A stretch of DNA of 64,000 nt from Chloroflexota bacterium. GTDB lineage: Bacteria > Chloroflexota > Anaerolineae > Promineifilales > Promineifilaceae. Shown here piece by piece: positions 46,547 to 55,388 of this stretch. Within the stretch, counting starts at the first letter, position 1. Each line of letters starts with the position of its first letter. The position numbers were made by a program, and so were the translations under genes. Location of the stretch: assembly GCA_013112725.1 (NCBI GenBank), contig JABFFZ010000001.1, positions 62,001 through 126,000 of the forward strand, given 5' to 3'. The notes under the pieces are model-generated. The model did no database searches, was not told where the DNA came from, and saw only the letters and a list, made by a program, of their open reading frames with translations.

Positions 46547-46996
46547 TCAGGCCGAAACCGGCTCTTCATCTTCGCTCCATTCGTGCAGCACCACCATGCT
46601 GAAAATGTCAGATTCGGTGATGACACCGACCAGTTTGCCACGATTGTCTACGACAGGAAGCCCACTAATCCGGTTTTCCAGCATCACCCGGGCGGCGTCG
46701 CCAATGGTGGCTTCTTCGTTAACAGTGATGGGATCGGGCGTCATAATTTTGGCAACTTTCAGTTGGGAAAGCAGGTAATTGAGTTCCCAAATGCTAAGTG
46801 AGGTAGCCGGGGATGGTTGCGCCCCACGTACATCACCACGGGTGACAATGCCAACGAGACGGCCGTCAGAGTCAACTACGGGCAGCCGCCGAATTTCTTC
46901 ATTCATCATAATCTGATGGGCTTCTGGTAAAGTCGTGTCTGGTGTCACGGTGATAATCTCCCGCGTCATCCAGTCGCGTACTAATTCTCGTTTCAT
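46547..46996 (-). CDS. Two-CBS-domain protein
   Basis: A 149-residue protein made of two CBS domains: VRDWMTREIITVTPDTTLPEAHQIM...VTRGDVRGA and VAKIMTPDPITVNEEATIGDAARVMLENRISGLPVV. CBS pairs bind adenine nucleotides and report energy status, usually to a partner. The linker SIWELNYLLSQL is typical of stand-alone CBS proteins of environmental bacteria. The partner is unknown. It is divergent from the rnpB region. Confidence 0.93.
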   Translation of the reverse strand: MKRELVRDWMTREIITVTPDTTLPEAHQIMMNEEIRRLPVVDSDGRLVGIVTRGDVRGAQPSPATSLSIWELNYLLSQLKVAKIMTPDPITVNEEATIGDAARVMLENRISGLPVVDNRGKLVGVITESDIFSMVVLHEWSEDEEPVSA

Positions 46997-47134
46997 GGCT
47001 GTTCATTCTCCTTGTGCCAGGGTTCGGAAATAAGTTTATTTACCTTTTAGTCTAGTCGGAGATCGGGGGATTGACAATTACGAAAGTCATCCAAACAGCA
47101 TGATAAATTAAAGCATACGACCCATATAAAGGGG

Positions 47135-47164
47135 AAGACGCCGCCCGGGGGTGGGCGGCGTCTT
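47135..47164. terminator. 12-bp GC-rich hairpin upstream of rnpB
   Basis: AAGACGCCGCCC (47135-47146) pairs perfectly with 47153-47164 around a 6-nt loop. It lies in the 289-nt space between the CBS gene and rnpB. It could insulate rnpB or be part of an unseen transcript. No long T run follows. Confidence 0.6.
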
Positions 47165-47249
47165 GGAGCAGAATAAGCTTTGTGTAAAGCGTGAAGAAGT
47201 TATGGAGTTTATAAGCTGCCAAACTTACAACGGTTCTGACAAAACAAAC

Positions 47250-47278
47250 TTGCTTGATGGCACGGTCAAAGATAGGAT
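47250..47278 (+). promoter_or_regulatory. Putative promoter of rnpB
   Basis: TTGCTT (47250-47255), a 17-nt spacer and TAGGAT (47273-47278) place transcription start at about 47285, exactly where the P1 helix of the RNA begins. Confidence 0.65.
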
Positions 47279-47285
47279 CGGGGTA

Positions 47286-47726
47286 CCAGGTTGGCCGGGT
47301 GATCGCGGTCAGCGATCTGGCTACGGTCAGGAAACTGGCTGAGGAAAGTCCGCACTCCACAGAGCACGGCGCCGGCTAACGGCCGGGCGGGGCAACCCGA
47401 CGGCAAGTGCAACAGAGAGGCGTATTGCCTGTTTTGGGCACAGCCCGAAGCAGGTGAGGGTGAAACGGTGGTGTAAGAGACCACCGGCAGCGGCAGTAAT
47501 GCGGCTGGCCAGGCAAACTCCCGCCGGGAGCAAGACCAAGCAGGGTGGAAGGTGTGCCGGGATAACTCCTGCGGGAGTTTTCTGCGGCCATCTACGGGGC
47601 GGCTCGTCCCGTCTGACATCCGGGTAGGTCGCTTGAGGGCGATAGTAATATCGCTCCCAGATAGATGATCACCGGCGTCTGGTCACTGACCGGGCGTTAC
47701 AGAATGCGGCTTATAGGCTGACCTGG
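47286..47726 (+). ncRNA. rnpB: RNase P RNA (bacterial class A)
   Basis: The catalytic RNA that trims 5' leaders of tRNA precursors. P1 is formed by CCAGGTTGGCC (47286-47296) and GGCTGACCTGG (47716-47726), all 11 positions pairing with two G-U. Universal core blocks are visible: GAGGAAAGTCCGCACTCC near 47341, CAGGTGAGGGTGAAACGG near 47451 and AGAATGCGGCTTATAGGCTG near 47701. The length of about 441 nt fits class A with extra helices. A 23-bp repeat hairpin follows directly and may terminate it. Confidence 0.96.
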
Positions 47727-47740
47727 AATTGAGAGATTAA

Positions 47741-47787
47741 GAGATTGGGAGATTGAGAGATTGCCAATCTCTCAATCTCCCAATCTC
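47741..47787. terminator. 23-bp GAGATTG-type hairpin after rnpB
   Basis: A perfect 23-bp inverted repeat (47741-47763 with 47765-47787) of 7-nt units is separated by one base. It lies between rnpB and the next start codon. It is the longest perfect stem in the window; a terminator role is likely but unproven. Confidence 0.75.
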
Positions 47788-47806
47788 GTCTACGCAAGGA
47801 GTATTT

Positions 47807-48271
47807 ATGGTTCATGTTTTATTTATCTGCCTGGGTAACATTTGCCGCTCGCCGATGGCGGAGGCGGTGTTTCAGCAGATGGTGAATGAGGCGGGTTTGC
47901 AAGAGAAAATCACGGTGGATTCGGCGGGGACGGGTTCGTGGCATGTGGGGGAAAGTGCCCATTCGGGAACGCGGCGGGTGTTGGCACAGCATGGGATTCC
48001 TTACAACGGCCGTGCCCGCCAGATTACTTCCACTGACATCAAACAGCCGAATACCTACCTGGTGGCCATGGATGAGGAGAACGTCGAGGAGTTAGAGCGG
48101 CGGTACGGCCGTTTGCCCGACCTCAGCCGTTTGTTGGATTATGCTCCCCAGTTACCGGAGCGGGATGTACCTGACCCCTACTACACGGGTCAATTTGAAC
48201 ACGTATACCAGTTGGTAACGGCCGGCTGCCAGGGTTTGCTGGCAACCATTCGGGCGGAACATGGGTTATAA
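47807..48271 (+). CDS. Low molecular weight protein tyrosine phosphatase
   Basis: A 154-residue cytoplasmic phosphatase of the arsenate-reductase-like fold. The P-loop is CLGNICRSP with nucleophile Cys8 and Arg14, and the general acid lies in DVPDPYY. It may dephosphorylate tyrosine kinases of polysaccharide export or other proteins; no such kinase is nearby. AAGGAG lies 5 nt before ATG 47807. Confidence 0.93.
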   Translation: MVHVLFICLGNICRSPMAEAVFQQMVNEAGLQEKITVDSAGTGSWHVGESAHSGTRRVLAQHGIPYNGRARQITSTDIKQPNTYLVAMDEENVEELERRYGRLPDLSRLLDYAPQLPERDVPDPYYTGQFEHVYQLVTAGCQGLLATIRAEHGL

Positions 48272-48351
48272 AGGGGAGAGATTAGAGATTGTTCGATCTT
48301 TAACCTCCAATCTCCAATCTCGAAATTCTATCGGCTGAGGAACAGTTATCT

Positions 48352-49530
48352 ATGGAAGGCAAAAAAGAACGTGACGTGATTGTGGTAGGAGCGGGGCCGG
48401 CCGGAGCAATGACGGCCACGATTTTGGCACAAAAAGGACATGATGTCTTGCTACTAGATCGGGTGCCGTTTCCCCGCGACAAGACCTGTGGCGATGCGGT
48501 GCCGGCGGGAGCCATTGAGCGGATGCACCATTATGGGATGAAGGAGAAAGTGGACACGGCCGTAGCCCGCGGCGAATTCTACCCCCTCAAGAGCCTCAAA
48601 ATCGTCTCCCCCAGAGCGTATGAAATTCAGGCGCTGCTGGAAAAGGGGCACGAAGGCAGTGACTCTTACGTTGCGCCGCGCATGTATTTTGACCATGTGA
48701 TCCAGCAACATGCCATTGATTCTGGTACGCAGTTCTGTGTGGCCCAGGCCAAAGAGCCAATTGTGGAAGATGGCAGGGTGGTAGGAGTAAGGGCGCAAAC
48801 TAACGGCAGCATTTCTGACCTGCGCGCCCGGTTGGTGATTGGCGCTGATGGCGTTACGTCGGCCATTGCCCGGCGGCTGCGCCCCAAAACGGAGCAGCAC
48901 GAAGACGCTCACCGGGCGGTAGCGCTGCGTGCGTACATCGAAGACCTGGAAGAAATTCCCCACGAAGTAGAATTTTATTTGTACAAAGATATTTTGCCGG
49001 GTTATGCCTGGATTTTCCCTATTGGCGAAAATCGCGCCAATATCGGTTTGGGGATGCGGCTGGATCAATTCCGCAAGCACAAGTTGAACCTGGAGAAAAT
49101 GTTGCAGGAGTTTTTGCAAATGCCGGCCATCAAACCGCGCGTAAAAAAGGGTGGGCAGTTACATGATGTGGCTACCTGGCAGCTTAATTTCGGCTCACAG
49201 GCGCAGATGCAGCACGTTTTTGATGGGGCGTTGTTGGTGGGCGATGCCGCCGGTTTTATCAATCCCATTACCGGGGGTGGCATCCACAACTCAATTATCT
49301 CGGCAGAACTGGCCGCTGAGGTGGCTGATGAGGCTCTGAAAAAAGGGGATACCTCTTACGAAGGGATGCAGGTTTACGAACAACGATGTCACGATGAATT
49401 GTGGGAGGGGATGCAAAAATCTTATCGAATGCAAAATTGGTTTATGCACTTTCCGGTATTGGTGGATATTTTGGTGCGTTTTGGGCGGCAAAGTCAGTCG
49501 TTAACACAAACGTTTTTGAGCAAACTTTAG
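48352..49530 (+). CDS. Geranylgeranyl reductase family FAD-dependent oxidoreductase
   Basis: A 392-residue flavoprotein of the group that reduces isoprenoid chains of lipids, quinones or chlorophyll-type molecules. The FAD dinucleotide-binding motif is DVIVVGAGPAGAMTA, followed by VPFPRDKTCGDAVPAG typical of this family. RLVIGADGVTSAIARRL and LLVGDAAGFINPITGGGI are also present. The substrate is not defined; menaquinone side chains or membrane lipids are options. It overlaps the convergent response regulator gene by 4 nt. Confidence 0.87.
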   Translation: MEGKKERDVIVVGAGPAGAMTATILAQKGHDVLLLDRVPFPRDKTCGDAVPAGAIERMHHYGMKEKVDTAVARGEFYPLKSLKIVSPRAYEIQALLEKGHEGSDSYVAPRMYFDHVIQQHAIDSGTQFCVAQAKEPIVEDGRVVGVRAQTNGSISDLRARLVIGADGVTSAIARRLRPKTEQHEDAHRAVALRAYIEDLEEIPHEVEFYLYKDILPGYAWIFPIGENRANIGLGMRLDQFRKHKLNLEKMLQEFLQMPAIKPRVKKGGQLHDVATWQLNFGSQAQMQHVFDGALLVGDAAGFINPITGGGIHNSIISAELAAEVADEALKKGDTSYEGMQVYEQRCHDELWEGMQKSYRMQNWFMHFPVLVDILVRFGRQSQSLTQTFLSKL

Positions 49531-49934
49531 CCTATGCTGTAGGCCATGTGCCGGGCAGTGGTTATAAAATCGCCGATGCGCGAAGCCAGTTCGTGAACGG
49601 GGGTGTCTTTGGTAATGAGGTCATTGGCGCCCGCTTTCAGGCTGTTTTGCCGTGTCAGGTCGCGGTCATCGGCGGTGTACATGAGGATGTACGGCCGTTC
49701 CACTTCAAATTGCCGCCTGATCTCTTGGCATACCTCTATGCCGTCCATACCCGGCATCATCACATCCAGCAAAACCAGATCGGGCACTTCTTCATGGATA
49801 AGACGCAATGCCTCTGTGCCGCTAACGGCTCCCCGCACCTGGTACCCGGCATCTTCCAGAATAAGCTGGCAAAGCTGCACCAGCGAAATTTCATCGTCTA
49901 CAACCAAAACTTTGTTGGTTGGCGGCATCATCAC
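49527..49934 (-). CDS. Single-domain response regulator
   Basis: A 135-residue receiver domain without output domain. The acidic pair is VVDDE, the phospho-acceptor Asp lies in LVLLDVMMPGMDG (about residue 57), the Thr position in MYTADD and the Lys in ITKDTP. It would relay phosphate to a partner or act by protein contact. No kinase is adjacent; the nearest histidine kinase gene (35112) is a pseudogene. It lies downstream of the csp gene on the same strand, after a terminator. Confidence 0.93.
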   Translation of the reverse strand: MMMPPTNKVLVVDDEISLVQLCQLILEDAGYQVRGAVSGTEALRLIHEEVPDLVLLDVMMPGMDGIEVCQEIRRQFEVERPYILMYTADDRDLTRQNSLKAGANDLITKDTPVHELASRIGDFITTARHMAYSIG

Positions 49935-49990
49935 ATCCTTTCCCAGACCGGGTTATCTCGCTGAAGCGATTACTATGAACCTGAACTGCC

Positions 49991-50042
49991 AAAATAAAGA
50001 ACCTCCACCATTGCCTGACCCATCTGGCCAATGGTGGAGGTT
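49991..50042 (-). terminator. Intrinsic terminator of the cold shock gene
   Basis: On the minus strand a 14-bp perfect stem (50029-50042 with 50000-50013) is followed by TTCTTTATTTT. A good rho-independent terminator 60 nt past the csp stop. Confidence 0.85.
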
Positions 50043-50104
50043 CGGCTCTTGTTAGCAGTTAAAGTAACTCATTATGTACTGCGGCAAGCTAAACGTTCGA
50101 TAGT

Positions 50105-50335
50105 TTATTCAGAAGGGCCAAAGCTGCGTCGTGCATTCACGTTCTGGGCTTGCGGGCCACGACCACGGTCAACCAGTTCAAATTCCACACGATCCCCTTC
50201 GTATAGATTCCGATATCCTTCGCCTTCAATGGCCGAATAATGGACAAAAACTTCCTGGGTGCCATCATCTGGGTTGATAAATCCATACCCTTTTAACCGG
50301 CTGAACCACTTGACAATTCCTGTTAATTTAGACAT
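50105..50335 (-). CDS. Cold shock domain protein (CspA family)
   Basis: A 76-residue RNA/single-strand DNA binding protein. The start [20 protein letters not shown] contains RNP-1 (KGYGFI) and is followed by RNP-2 in [13 protein letters not shown]. The C-terminal [14 protein letters not shown] matches the usual end. GGAGG lies 7 nt before ATG 50335. The upstream space to the next gene is 243 nt, so a long 5' leader, common in csp genes, is possible. It ends in a strong terminator. Confidence 0.95.
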   Translation of the reverse strand: MSKLTGIVKWFSRLKGYGFINPDDGTQEVFVHYSAIEGEGYRNLYEGDRVEFELVDRGRGPQAQNVNARRSFGPSE

Positions 50336-50499
50336 TTTTTTCCTCCACAACACTTGGGTTAATTGGTTGTTCTTGGCTGTCCAGATAGTGCTTTGGTAGG
50401 AAGGCAAAACTTTAAATCGTCGCACTTCATTATTTCCACTATCAACACGCCTGCCTGGTTCTATCATGCTGATATGAACGTATGGACAAATTAACATTG

Positions 50500-50563
50500 A
50501 AGGAGGGGGATGTCTATGAAAGGGGCGTGAAACCTTTTGAAGGAGGAAAGCGGTACTATGTAA
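50500..50563 (+). other. Two strong Shine-Dalgarno sites with minimal ORFs
   Basis: AAGGAGG (50500-50506) precedes ATG 50510, which encodes only M-S-M-K-G-A before TGA. GAAGGAGG (50539-50546) precedes ATG 50558, which is followed at once by TAA. No obvious promoter is seen. They may be chance or a regulatory start-stop element. Confidence 0.3.
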
Positions 50564-50578
50564 GGAAAATAACGGCCG

Positions 50579-51316
50579 TCACCCGCCCAGCTGTCTGCCT
50601 GTTCCCTGAATGATTAACTGCCGGTGCAAAGTGTCGGTAAAGCCGACCTGGCGGGCGACTTCCAACGAGGCAGTATTATTGTCGGCCACCAGGTATAGGG
50701 GGGTACGGCCGTTACTGAGCAAATAATTCGCCATCGCCGCCACCACACTACGGCCGTAACCTTGCCGCCGATATTCAGGATGGGTGTTCACCGACAGTTC
50801 GGCAAAGTGCGGCGTTTGCCAGTTCAGACCGGCAGAGGCTACCAGGATGTTATCTCGCTGACGATCCCGAATGACAAAACGGGGCAGCCCGTTAGCCCCC
50901 ATATCCTGGCTGATCAAGACATTGATCAACGGCTCAAACCGGGTATGGTGCAGCGACAGTAGCAGGTACGTTTCCACCGTCTGTACGTCAAACAGGGCGG
51001 TAATGAGTGGTTCATACTGGCCAGGTACCGCCAGGATCACGGCCGTTCCCGGCGGGATGGCCTGCTGAACTGTAGCGGCGCTGGTGGTCAAATCGGCCAA
51101 CGGCAGCCGCATCGTCGCCAACGGGCGGAACAAATCCATGCCGGTTTGGGATAAACAGACGTAGCCTTGAGCGCGGGGTGCGTCGGGAGGATACGGCCGT
51201 AGTGTGGTCTTGTTATCCGCGTGATAAAACGCAAAATAACCGGCCATGGCGTCAGCCGGGTTTTGTTCATCCAGCAAATGGCGGATGGCGCGGCGCTGCT
51301 CAACCAGATCCATCAT
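50579..51316 (-). CDS. GNAT family N-acetyltransferase with N-terminal extension
   Basis: A 245-residue protein whose C-terminal part (about 150-235) is a GNAT domain. It has LSVNTHPEYRRQGYGRSVVAAMANYLL as motif A and LVADNNTASLEVARQVGF as motif B. The N-terminal 140 residues are alpha/beta and resemble the extension of FR47-like acetyltransferases. The substrate is unknown. The start overlaps the upstream nucleoside phosphorylase stop by 17 nt, so the two are probably translationally coupled. Confidence 0.85.
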   Translation of the reverse strand: MMDLVEQRRAIRHLLDEQNPADAMAGYFAFYHADNKTTLRPYPPDAPRAQGYVCLSQTGMDLFRPLATMRLPLADLTTSAATVQQAIPPGTAVILAVPGQYEPLITALFDVQTVETYLLLSLHHTRFEPLINVLISQDMGANGLPRFVIRDRQRDNILVASAGLNWQTPHFAELSVNTHPEYRRQGYGRSVVAAMANYLLSNGRTPLYLVADNNTASLEVARQVGFTDTLHRQLIIQGTGRQLGG

Positions 51317-52061
51317 CCACCTGTATCACCGCTTCCAGCGCCATGCGCATGGCCGCTTCCGTGGCCTGCTGCGTCTCTTCGCGGCGCGGGTCAAATGTGT
51401 GCATATCCTCTTTGCTGTGCAGCACGTTACCATCAGCAGCCAGAATGGCCCCCGTTTTTATCTGGCGCAGGCTGCCCACCTGGAAGAGGGCGGCACATTC
51501 CATTTCCACGGCCAGCACACGCGCGGCAGCCATTGTTTCATAAACGGGGGCAGCGGGCAGCGGTGGGCCGCCGTAAAAGGCATCACGGGTGAGTACAAAG
51601 CCGGTATGCACCGGCTGTGCCGCTCCTCTGGCGGCCTGCCGCAGCGCCAAAACCACATCCACATCGGCGGTGGCGGGATAACCGGGTGGAACCACTTCAC
51701 GGCCGTAGCCTGTATGATCCACCGCCCCCGTCACCACCACCAGATGCCCCGCCTGCACCTCTGGCCGGATGCCGCCGCATGTGCCCACGCGGATGATGAC
51801 CCTGGCCCCGGCGGCAATCAGCTCCTCAAAAGCAATGGCTGCGCCCGGCGCGCCAATGCCATGCGAGCAGATGGTGACGGTACGGCCGTGATACGTCCCC
51901 TGATAGGAGCGATACTCGCGCCACTCGGCCAGCAAGGTAGCCTCATCCAGCAGCCCGGCAATAGTGGTAGCTCTGGCCGGGTCGCCACACACCAATACCC
52001 CTTCGCTAACGCCGCCAATCGTCAGCCCGATATGAGGGAGTTGTTTTCTCTTCTCAGCCAT
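51300..52061 (-). CDS. Uridine/purine nucleoside phosphorylase family protein
   Basis: A 253-residue enzyme of nucleoside phosphorylase family 1, which cleaves nucleosides with phosphate to base and ribose-1-phosphate. Seen are VLVCGDPARATTIAGLL (phosphate binding), GAPGAAIAFEELIAAGA, VIIRVGTCGGI and AVEMECAALFQVG, which carries the ribose-binding Glu. Uridine phosphorylase or a purine nucleoside enzyme are both possible. It starts 2 nt after the aldo-keto reductase stop, so it is one operon with it and the GNAT gene. Confidence 0.9.
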   Translation of the reverse strand: MAEKRKQLPHIGLTIGGVSEGVLVCGDPARATTIAGLLDEATLLAEWREYRSYQGTYHGRTVTICSHGIGAPGAAIAFEELIAAGARVIIRVGTCGGIRPEVQAGHLVVVTGAVDHTGYGREVVPPGYPATADVDVVLALRQAARGAAQPVHTGFVLTRDAFYGGPPLPAAPVYETMAAARVLAVEMECAALFQVGSLRQIKTGAILAADGNVLHSKEDMHTFDPRREETQQATEAAMRMALEAVIQVDDGSG

Positions 52062-52063
52062 CT

Positions 52064-53062
52064 CTATTGAAATCCCATCGGCTGCGGTTTGTTATCCAGC
52101 ACCGCTTCAATGGCTGCCATGACTTCATCAGTCAATTGAGGCACAACGTCTAACGCTTGCATGTTTTCTTCCACCTGGCTCACCCTTGACGCGCCCGTGA
52201 TGACTGTACTCACATGTGGATTTTTGATGCACCAGGCCAGCGCCAGCCGGGCCATGGTTGTGCCCAATTCGTTGGCAATCCGGCTCAATTCACGCACCTT
52301 CTGAATGCGTTGCTGCCCTTCCTCACTCTCAAAAGCCTCTTTTAACCATTCGTACCCCGGCAAATTGATGCGTGTGTCGGCCGGCTTGCCTTGATTATAT
52401 TTTCCTGTCAACAGACCCGACGCCAGCGGTGAAAAGGTGGTCGTACCCAGGCCGATGGTTTCGTAGAGACGGCCGTACTCCACTTCAAACCGGTACCGGT
52501 GAAACATGTTGTACTCTGGCTGCTCCATCGTGGGCGGGATCAGGTTATACTGCCTCGCCGTACTGTGAGCCTCCATGATCTGCTGCGCAGACCATTCCGA
52601 TGTACCCCAGTAAAACACTTTGCCCTGCTGAATCAATTCCGTCATGGTCCGTACCACTTCTTCCATGGGCACTTCCGGGTCAGGGCGGTGGCAGAAATAG
52701 AGGTCTAAATACTCTACCTGTAGCCGGGCCATTGCCTGGTGGCACGCTTCATAGATATGTTTGCGGCTCAGGCCGAATTGCATGGGTTTTGCTTGGGGCA
52801 CACTGCCCCAACGCACCTTGCTGGACACGGCGTAGCTGTCACGCGGCCAACCCAACTTTTGCAGCGCCTGCCCCATAATTATTTCTGACTGGCCATGGGC
52901 GTATATTTCCGCATTATCAAAGAAGTTCACCCCGGCCCTATAGGCCACCGCCATCATCTCGGCGGCTGCCTCTACATCTGCCTGGTTCTTAAACGTGACC
53001 CACGAACCAAAGGAAAGCACACTTACTTTCAAACCCGATTTACCTAACCGACGATATTCCAT
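52064..53062 (-). CDS. Aldo/keto reductase (Kv-beta/YghZ-like)
   Basis: A 332-residue NADPH-dependent oxidoreductase with a TIM barrel. The catalytic tetrad is visible: Asp49 and Tyr54 in [11 protein letters not shown], Lys82 in SSKVRWG and His125 in YFCHRPD. NADPH-binding segments [13 protein letters not shown] and [16 protein letters not shown] match the Kv-beta/YghZ branch. The substrate is probably a small aldehyde or ketone. It is first gene of a three-gene minus-strand operon (reductase, phosphorylase, acetyltransferase). Confidence 0.93.
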   Translation of the reverse strand: MEYRRLGKSGLKVSVLSFGSWVTFKNQADVEAAAEMMAVAYRAGVNFFDNAEIYAHGQSEIIMGQALQKLGWPRDSYAVSSKVRWGSVPQAKPMQFGLSRKHIYEACHQAMARLQVEYLDLYFCHRPDPEVPMEEVVRTMTELIQQGKVFYWGTSEWSAQQIMEAHSTARQYNLIPPTMEQPEYNMFHRYRFEVEYGRLYETIGLGTTTFSPLASGLLTGKYNQGKPADTRINLPGYEWLKEAFESEEGQQRIQKVRELSRIANELGTTMARLALAWCIKNPHVSTVITGASRVSQVEENMQALDVVPQLTDEVMAAIEAVLDNKPQPMGFQ

Positions 53063-53235
53063 CTCAATTAACCCCTTAGAAAATGGCTACGAATGACGCC
53101 AAATTCGCAAATTCGTGGCGAAATTTTCATCTATTTGGGTAGGCCCCTATGCCTACTTTGCCTATTTGAATGTGCTGGCCTACAATTTGTGCTGCCCTCT
53201 ATTACTTATACCCCAAACTTGCCGATGGTCAATGT

Positions 53236-53264
53236 TTGACGGCCGTACCACACCCCGCTACAAT
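53236..53264 (+). promoter_or_regulatory. Near-consensus sigma-70 promoter of a leader-like unit
   Basis: TTGACG (53236-53241), exactly 17 nt, then TACAAT (53259-53264). This is one of the best promoters in the window. Expected start is about 53271, 25 nt before a small ORF and 270 nt before the ABC exporter genes. An ACGGCCGT copy lies at the -35/spacer junction. Confidence 0.75.
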
Positions 53265-53295
53265 CTCCGCCGTGATTGATTATCGGAGAACTCCT

Positions 53296-53403
53296 ATGAG
53301 CATCGTATGGCACATCGGCACACGCAACAATGGCGGAAATTTGTCCCGCCCGACATGCGTTGGCGTCTGTTCTCCGGTAAGCGTTGGCCGCACACGGCCG
53401 TAA
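53296..53403 (+). CDS. Small ORF (35 codons), putative leader peptide of the ABC exporter
   Basis: The ORF starts at ATG 53296 with GGAG 7 nt upstream and ends at TAA 53401-53403. The peptide begins MSIVWHIGTRNNGG and ends SVGRTRP; it resembles no family I know. The RNA around it is structured. TTATCGGAGAAC (53280-53291), which includes the ribosome binding site, can pair with 53369-53380. ACATGCG (53353-53359) can pair with CGCATGT (53439-53445) of the terminator arm. That gives a plausible antiterminator. Ribosome position on the ORF could choose between the structures and control the ABC genes. It could instead be a small RNA; coding is not proven. Confidence 0.5.
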   Translation: MSIVWHIGTRNNGGNLSRPTCVGVCSPVSVGRTRP

Positions 53404-53435
53404 ATCAAAACCCGCGCGCACCGTTCAACAACCCG

Positions 53436-53470
53436 CCCCGCATGTGAACAACATGTGGGGCTTTTTATTT
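53436..53470 (+). terminator. Intrinsic terminator before the ABC exporter genes
   Basis: CCCCGCATGT (53436-53445) pairs with ACATGTGGGG (53451-53460) with one G-U, followed by CTTTTTATTTT. It is a strong rho-independent terminator placed 73 nt before the start of the first ABC gene. It therefore either ends a small RNA or attenuates the operon. Confidence 0.88.
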
Positions 53471-53540
53471 TGAGATTAGAGATTAGAGATTGGAGATTTT
53501 CAGCGGCTCTCAATCTCTAATCTCCAATCTCCAATCTCTA
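53471..53540. repeat. GAGATTAGAGATTGG heptamer array with inverted partner
   Basis: Left units run to 53498; right units 53519-53540 are complementary, with a 15-bp perfect core (53484-53498 with 53526-53540). It directly precedes ATG 53543, so it occupies the place of the ribosome binding site. Confidence 0.8.
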
Positions 53541-53542
53541 CC

Positions 53543-55330
53543 ATGAACCAACCATCTTCACTTCGCCCATACTGGCAGCTTTTGTCCACCTACCTGCGCC
53601 CGCAGCGAGGGCGGGTATTGGCGCTGGCTGCTTTTGTCGTCCTGGGCATTGGCCTGCAACTGGCAAATCCGCAGATTGTGGCCTATTTCATTGATACCGC
53701 CTCCAGCAACACGGCCGTGCCCGGCACATCGGCCTATGCTGCTGGCCTGCAAAAGCTGTTTGGCGCGGCGGCCATCTTCATCAGCATTGCCTTGGTGCGG
53801 CAGGTGGTGAACATCACGGCCGTGTACCTGGGCGAAAATGTGGCCTGGACGGCCACTAACGCCCTGCGCGCTGACCTGGCGCTGCACTGCTTACGGCTGG
53901 ACATGGCCTTTCACAAAAGGCACAAACCGGGTGAACTCATCGAGCGCGTGGACGGCGACGTGAACCAACTGGCCAACTTCTTCTCCCAACTCATCATCCA
54001 GATGACCAGCAATCTGCTGCTGTTGGGCGGCGTGTTGATTTTGCTCTTTCTGGCCGATTGGCGTGTGGGGGCGTCCATCACGGCCGTCCTCGTTCTGGGT
54101 GGTGTAGCCCTGCGGTTTTTTGGCAAACGGGCCACCCCGCGCTGGCAAAAACTGCGCGCAGCCGACGCCAGCCTGTTTGGCTCGCTGGAAGAGTGGCTGA
54201 GCGGCACGGAAACCATCCGCTCGTCCGGGGCGGAGGCCGCCATCATGGGCAAACTGCTGCGGCTGGCCCGCGACCGCTGGCGGGCCATGAACAGCGCCAT
54301 GCGCGCCAACGTCTGGGTGATGCAAACGCCCACCTTCATCTTTGCCCTGGCCTATGGCTGCGCCCATCTGTTTGGCGCGGGGCTGTACGAACAGGGCATT
54401 ATGACCATCGGCAGTGTTTACCTCATTTTCTACTACATTGACCTGATCAAAGACCCGCTCTGGCGTATCAACCGGCAGGTGGAAGATTTGCAGCGGGCCG
54501 GGGCCAGCGTCAACCGCATCGTGGAATTGTGGGCGCAGCAGCCGACTCTGACGGATGGGCCGGGTGTGGATTTCCCATCCGGGCCGCTGGCGGTGGAATT
54601 TGCCAATGTCTCTTTCTTTTATGCCGATGACCCGGACACGGCCGTGCTCGACAACATCAACTTCTCCCTGGCCCCCGGTACGATCCTGGGCGTCTTGGGG
54701 CGCACCGGCAGCGGCAAATCTACGCTCACCAAGCTGCTCTCTCGCTTTTATGACCCCACCGGCGGCATGGTGCGGCTGGGTGGACACCATATTCGCCGGG
54801 CCAAACAGTCCCAACTGCGCCAGCACATTGGCCTGGTGACGCAAGACGTGCAGTTGTTCCACGCCTCGCTGCGGGACAATCTGACGCTGTTTGGTGCGGA
54901 GATTGACGACGGCCGTATCCTTGCCGTCCTCGATGAACTGGGGCTGCGCGATTGGCTGAACCGGCTGCCTAATGGCCTGGACAGTGAACTGGCGGCCGAT
55001 ACCAGCCTCTCCGCCGGGGAAGCGCAGCTATTGGCCTTCGCCCGCGTCTTTCTGGCCGACCCCGGCCTGGTCATTCTGGATGAAGCCTCCTCCCGGCTAG
55101 ACCCGGCCACGGAACGGCTGATCGAACGGGCCACCGACCGGCTGCTGACCAACCGCACTGCCATCATCGTCGCTCACCGGTTGGGCACGGTGCAGCGAGC
55201 GGACGAGATATTGGTGTTGGGCGACGGCCGTGTGCTGGAACACGGCCGTCGCGCCCAACTGGCCAATGACCCACAGTCGCATTTTTATCGGCTGTTGCAG
55301 ACTGGATTGGAAGAAGAGATTAGAGATTAG
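53543..55330 (+). CDS. ABC exporter half-transporter, subunit 1
   Basis: A 595-residue fusion of a six-helix export-type membrane domain (about 1-310) and a nucleotide-binding domain. Motifs: Walker [10 protein letters not shown] (386-394), Q-loop [11 protein letters not shown], Walker [14 protein letters not shown] with the catalytic Glu, and H-loop IVAHRLG. The signature is degenerate, LSAGEAQ instead of LSGGQ (about residue 489). Together with the next gene it should form an asymmetric heterodimer. The C-terminal EEIRD and stop are encoded by a repeat. Likely substrates are drugs, lipids or peptides; none is indicated directly. Confidence 0.92.
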   Translation: MNQPSSLRPYWQLLSTYLRPQRGRVLALAAFVVLGIGLQLANPQIVAYFIDTASSNTAVPGTSAYAAGLQKLFGAAAIFISIALVRQVVNITAVYLGENVAWTATNALRADLALHCLRLDMAFHKRHKPGELIERVDGDVNQLANFFSQLIIQMTSNLLLLGGVLILLFLADWRVGASITAVLVLGGVALRFFGKRATPRWQKLRAADASLFGSLEEWLSGTETIRSSGAEAAIMGKLLRLARDRWRAMNSAMRANVWVMQTPTFIFALAYGCAHLFGAGLYEQGIMTIGSVYLIFYYIDLIKDPLWRINRQVEDLQRAGASVNRIVELWAQQPTLTDGPGVDFPSGPLAVEFANVSFFYADDPDTAVLDNINFSLAPGTILGVLGRTGSGKSTLTKLLSRFYDPTGGMVRLGGHHIRRAKQSQLRQHIGLVTQDVQLFHASLRDNLTLFGAEIDDGRILAVLDELGLRDWLNRLPNGLDSELAADTSLSAGEAQLLAFARVFLADPGLVILDEASSRLDPATERLIERATDRLLTNRTAIIVAHRLGTVQRADEILVLGDGRVLEHGRRAQLANDPQSHFYRLLQTGLEEEIRD

Positions 55331-55372
55331 AGATTGGAGATACGGCATTCCTAATCTCCAATCTCTAATCTC
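55323..55372. repeat. 18-bp GAGATTAG-type hairpin between ABC genes
   Basis: Arms 55323-55340 and 55355-55372 pair perfectly. The left arm provides the last codons and the TAG stop of subunit 1; the right arm ends 16 nt before the start of subunit 2. Confidence 0.8.
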
Positions 55373-55388
55373 TGATCTCCACAAAACT

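Noticed and set aside
53236-53470. 6S RNA, SRP RNA or tmRNA at the small unit
   Set aside because: The ends do not pair as in 6S RNA, the SRP tetraloop/asymmetric loop motif is missing and there is no tRNA-like end; a leader ORF or unknown RNA fits better.
55230-55388. Upstream extension of ABC subunit 2
   Set aside because: It overlaps the end of subunit 1 in another frame and the repeat hairpin; the domain begins at 55389.
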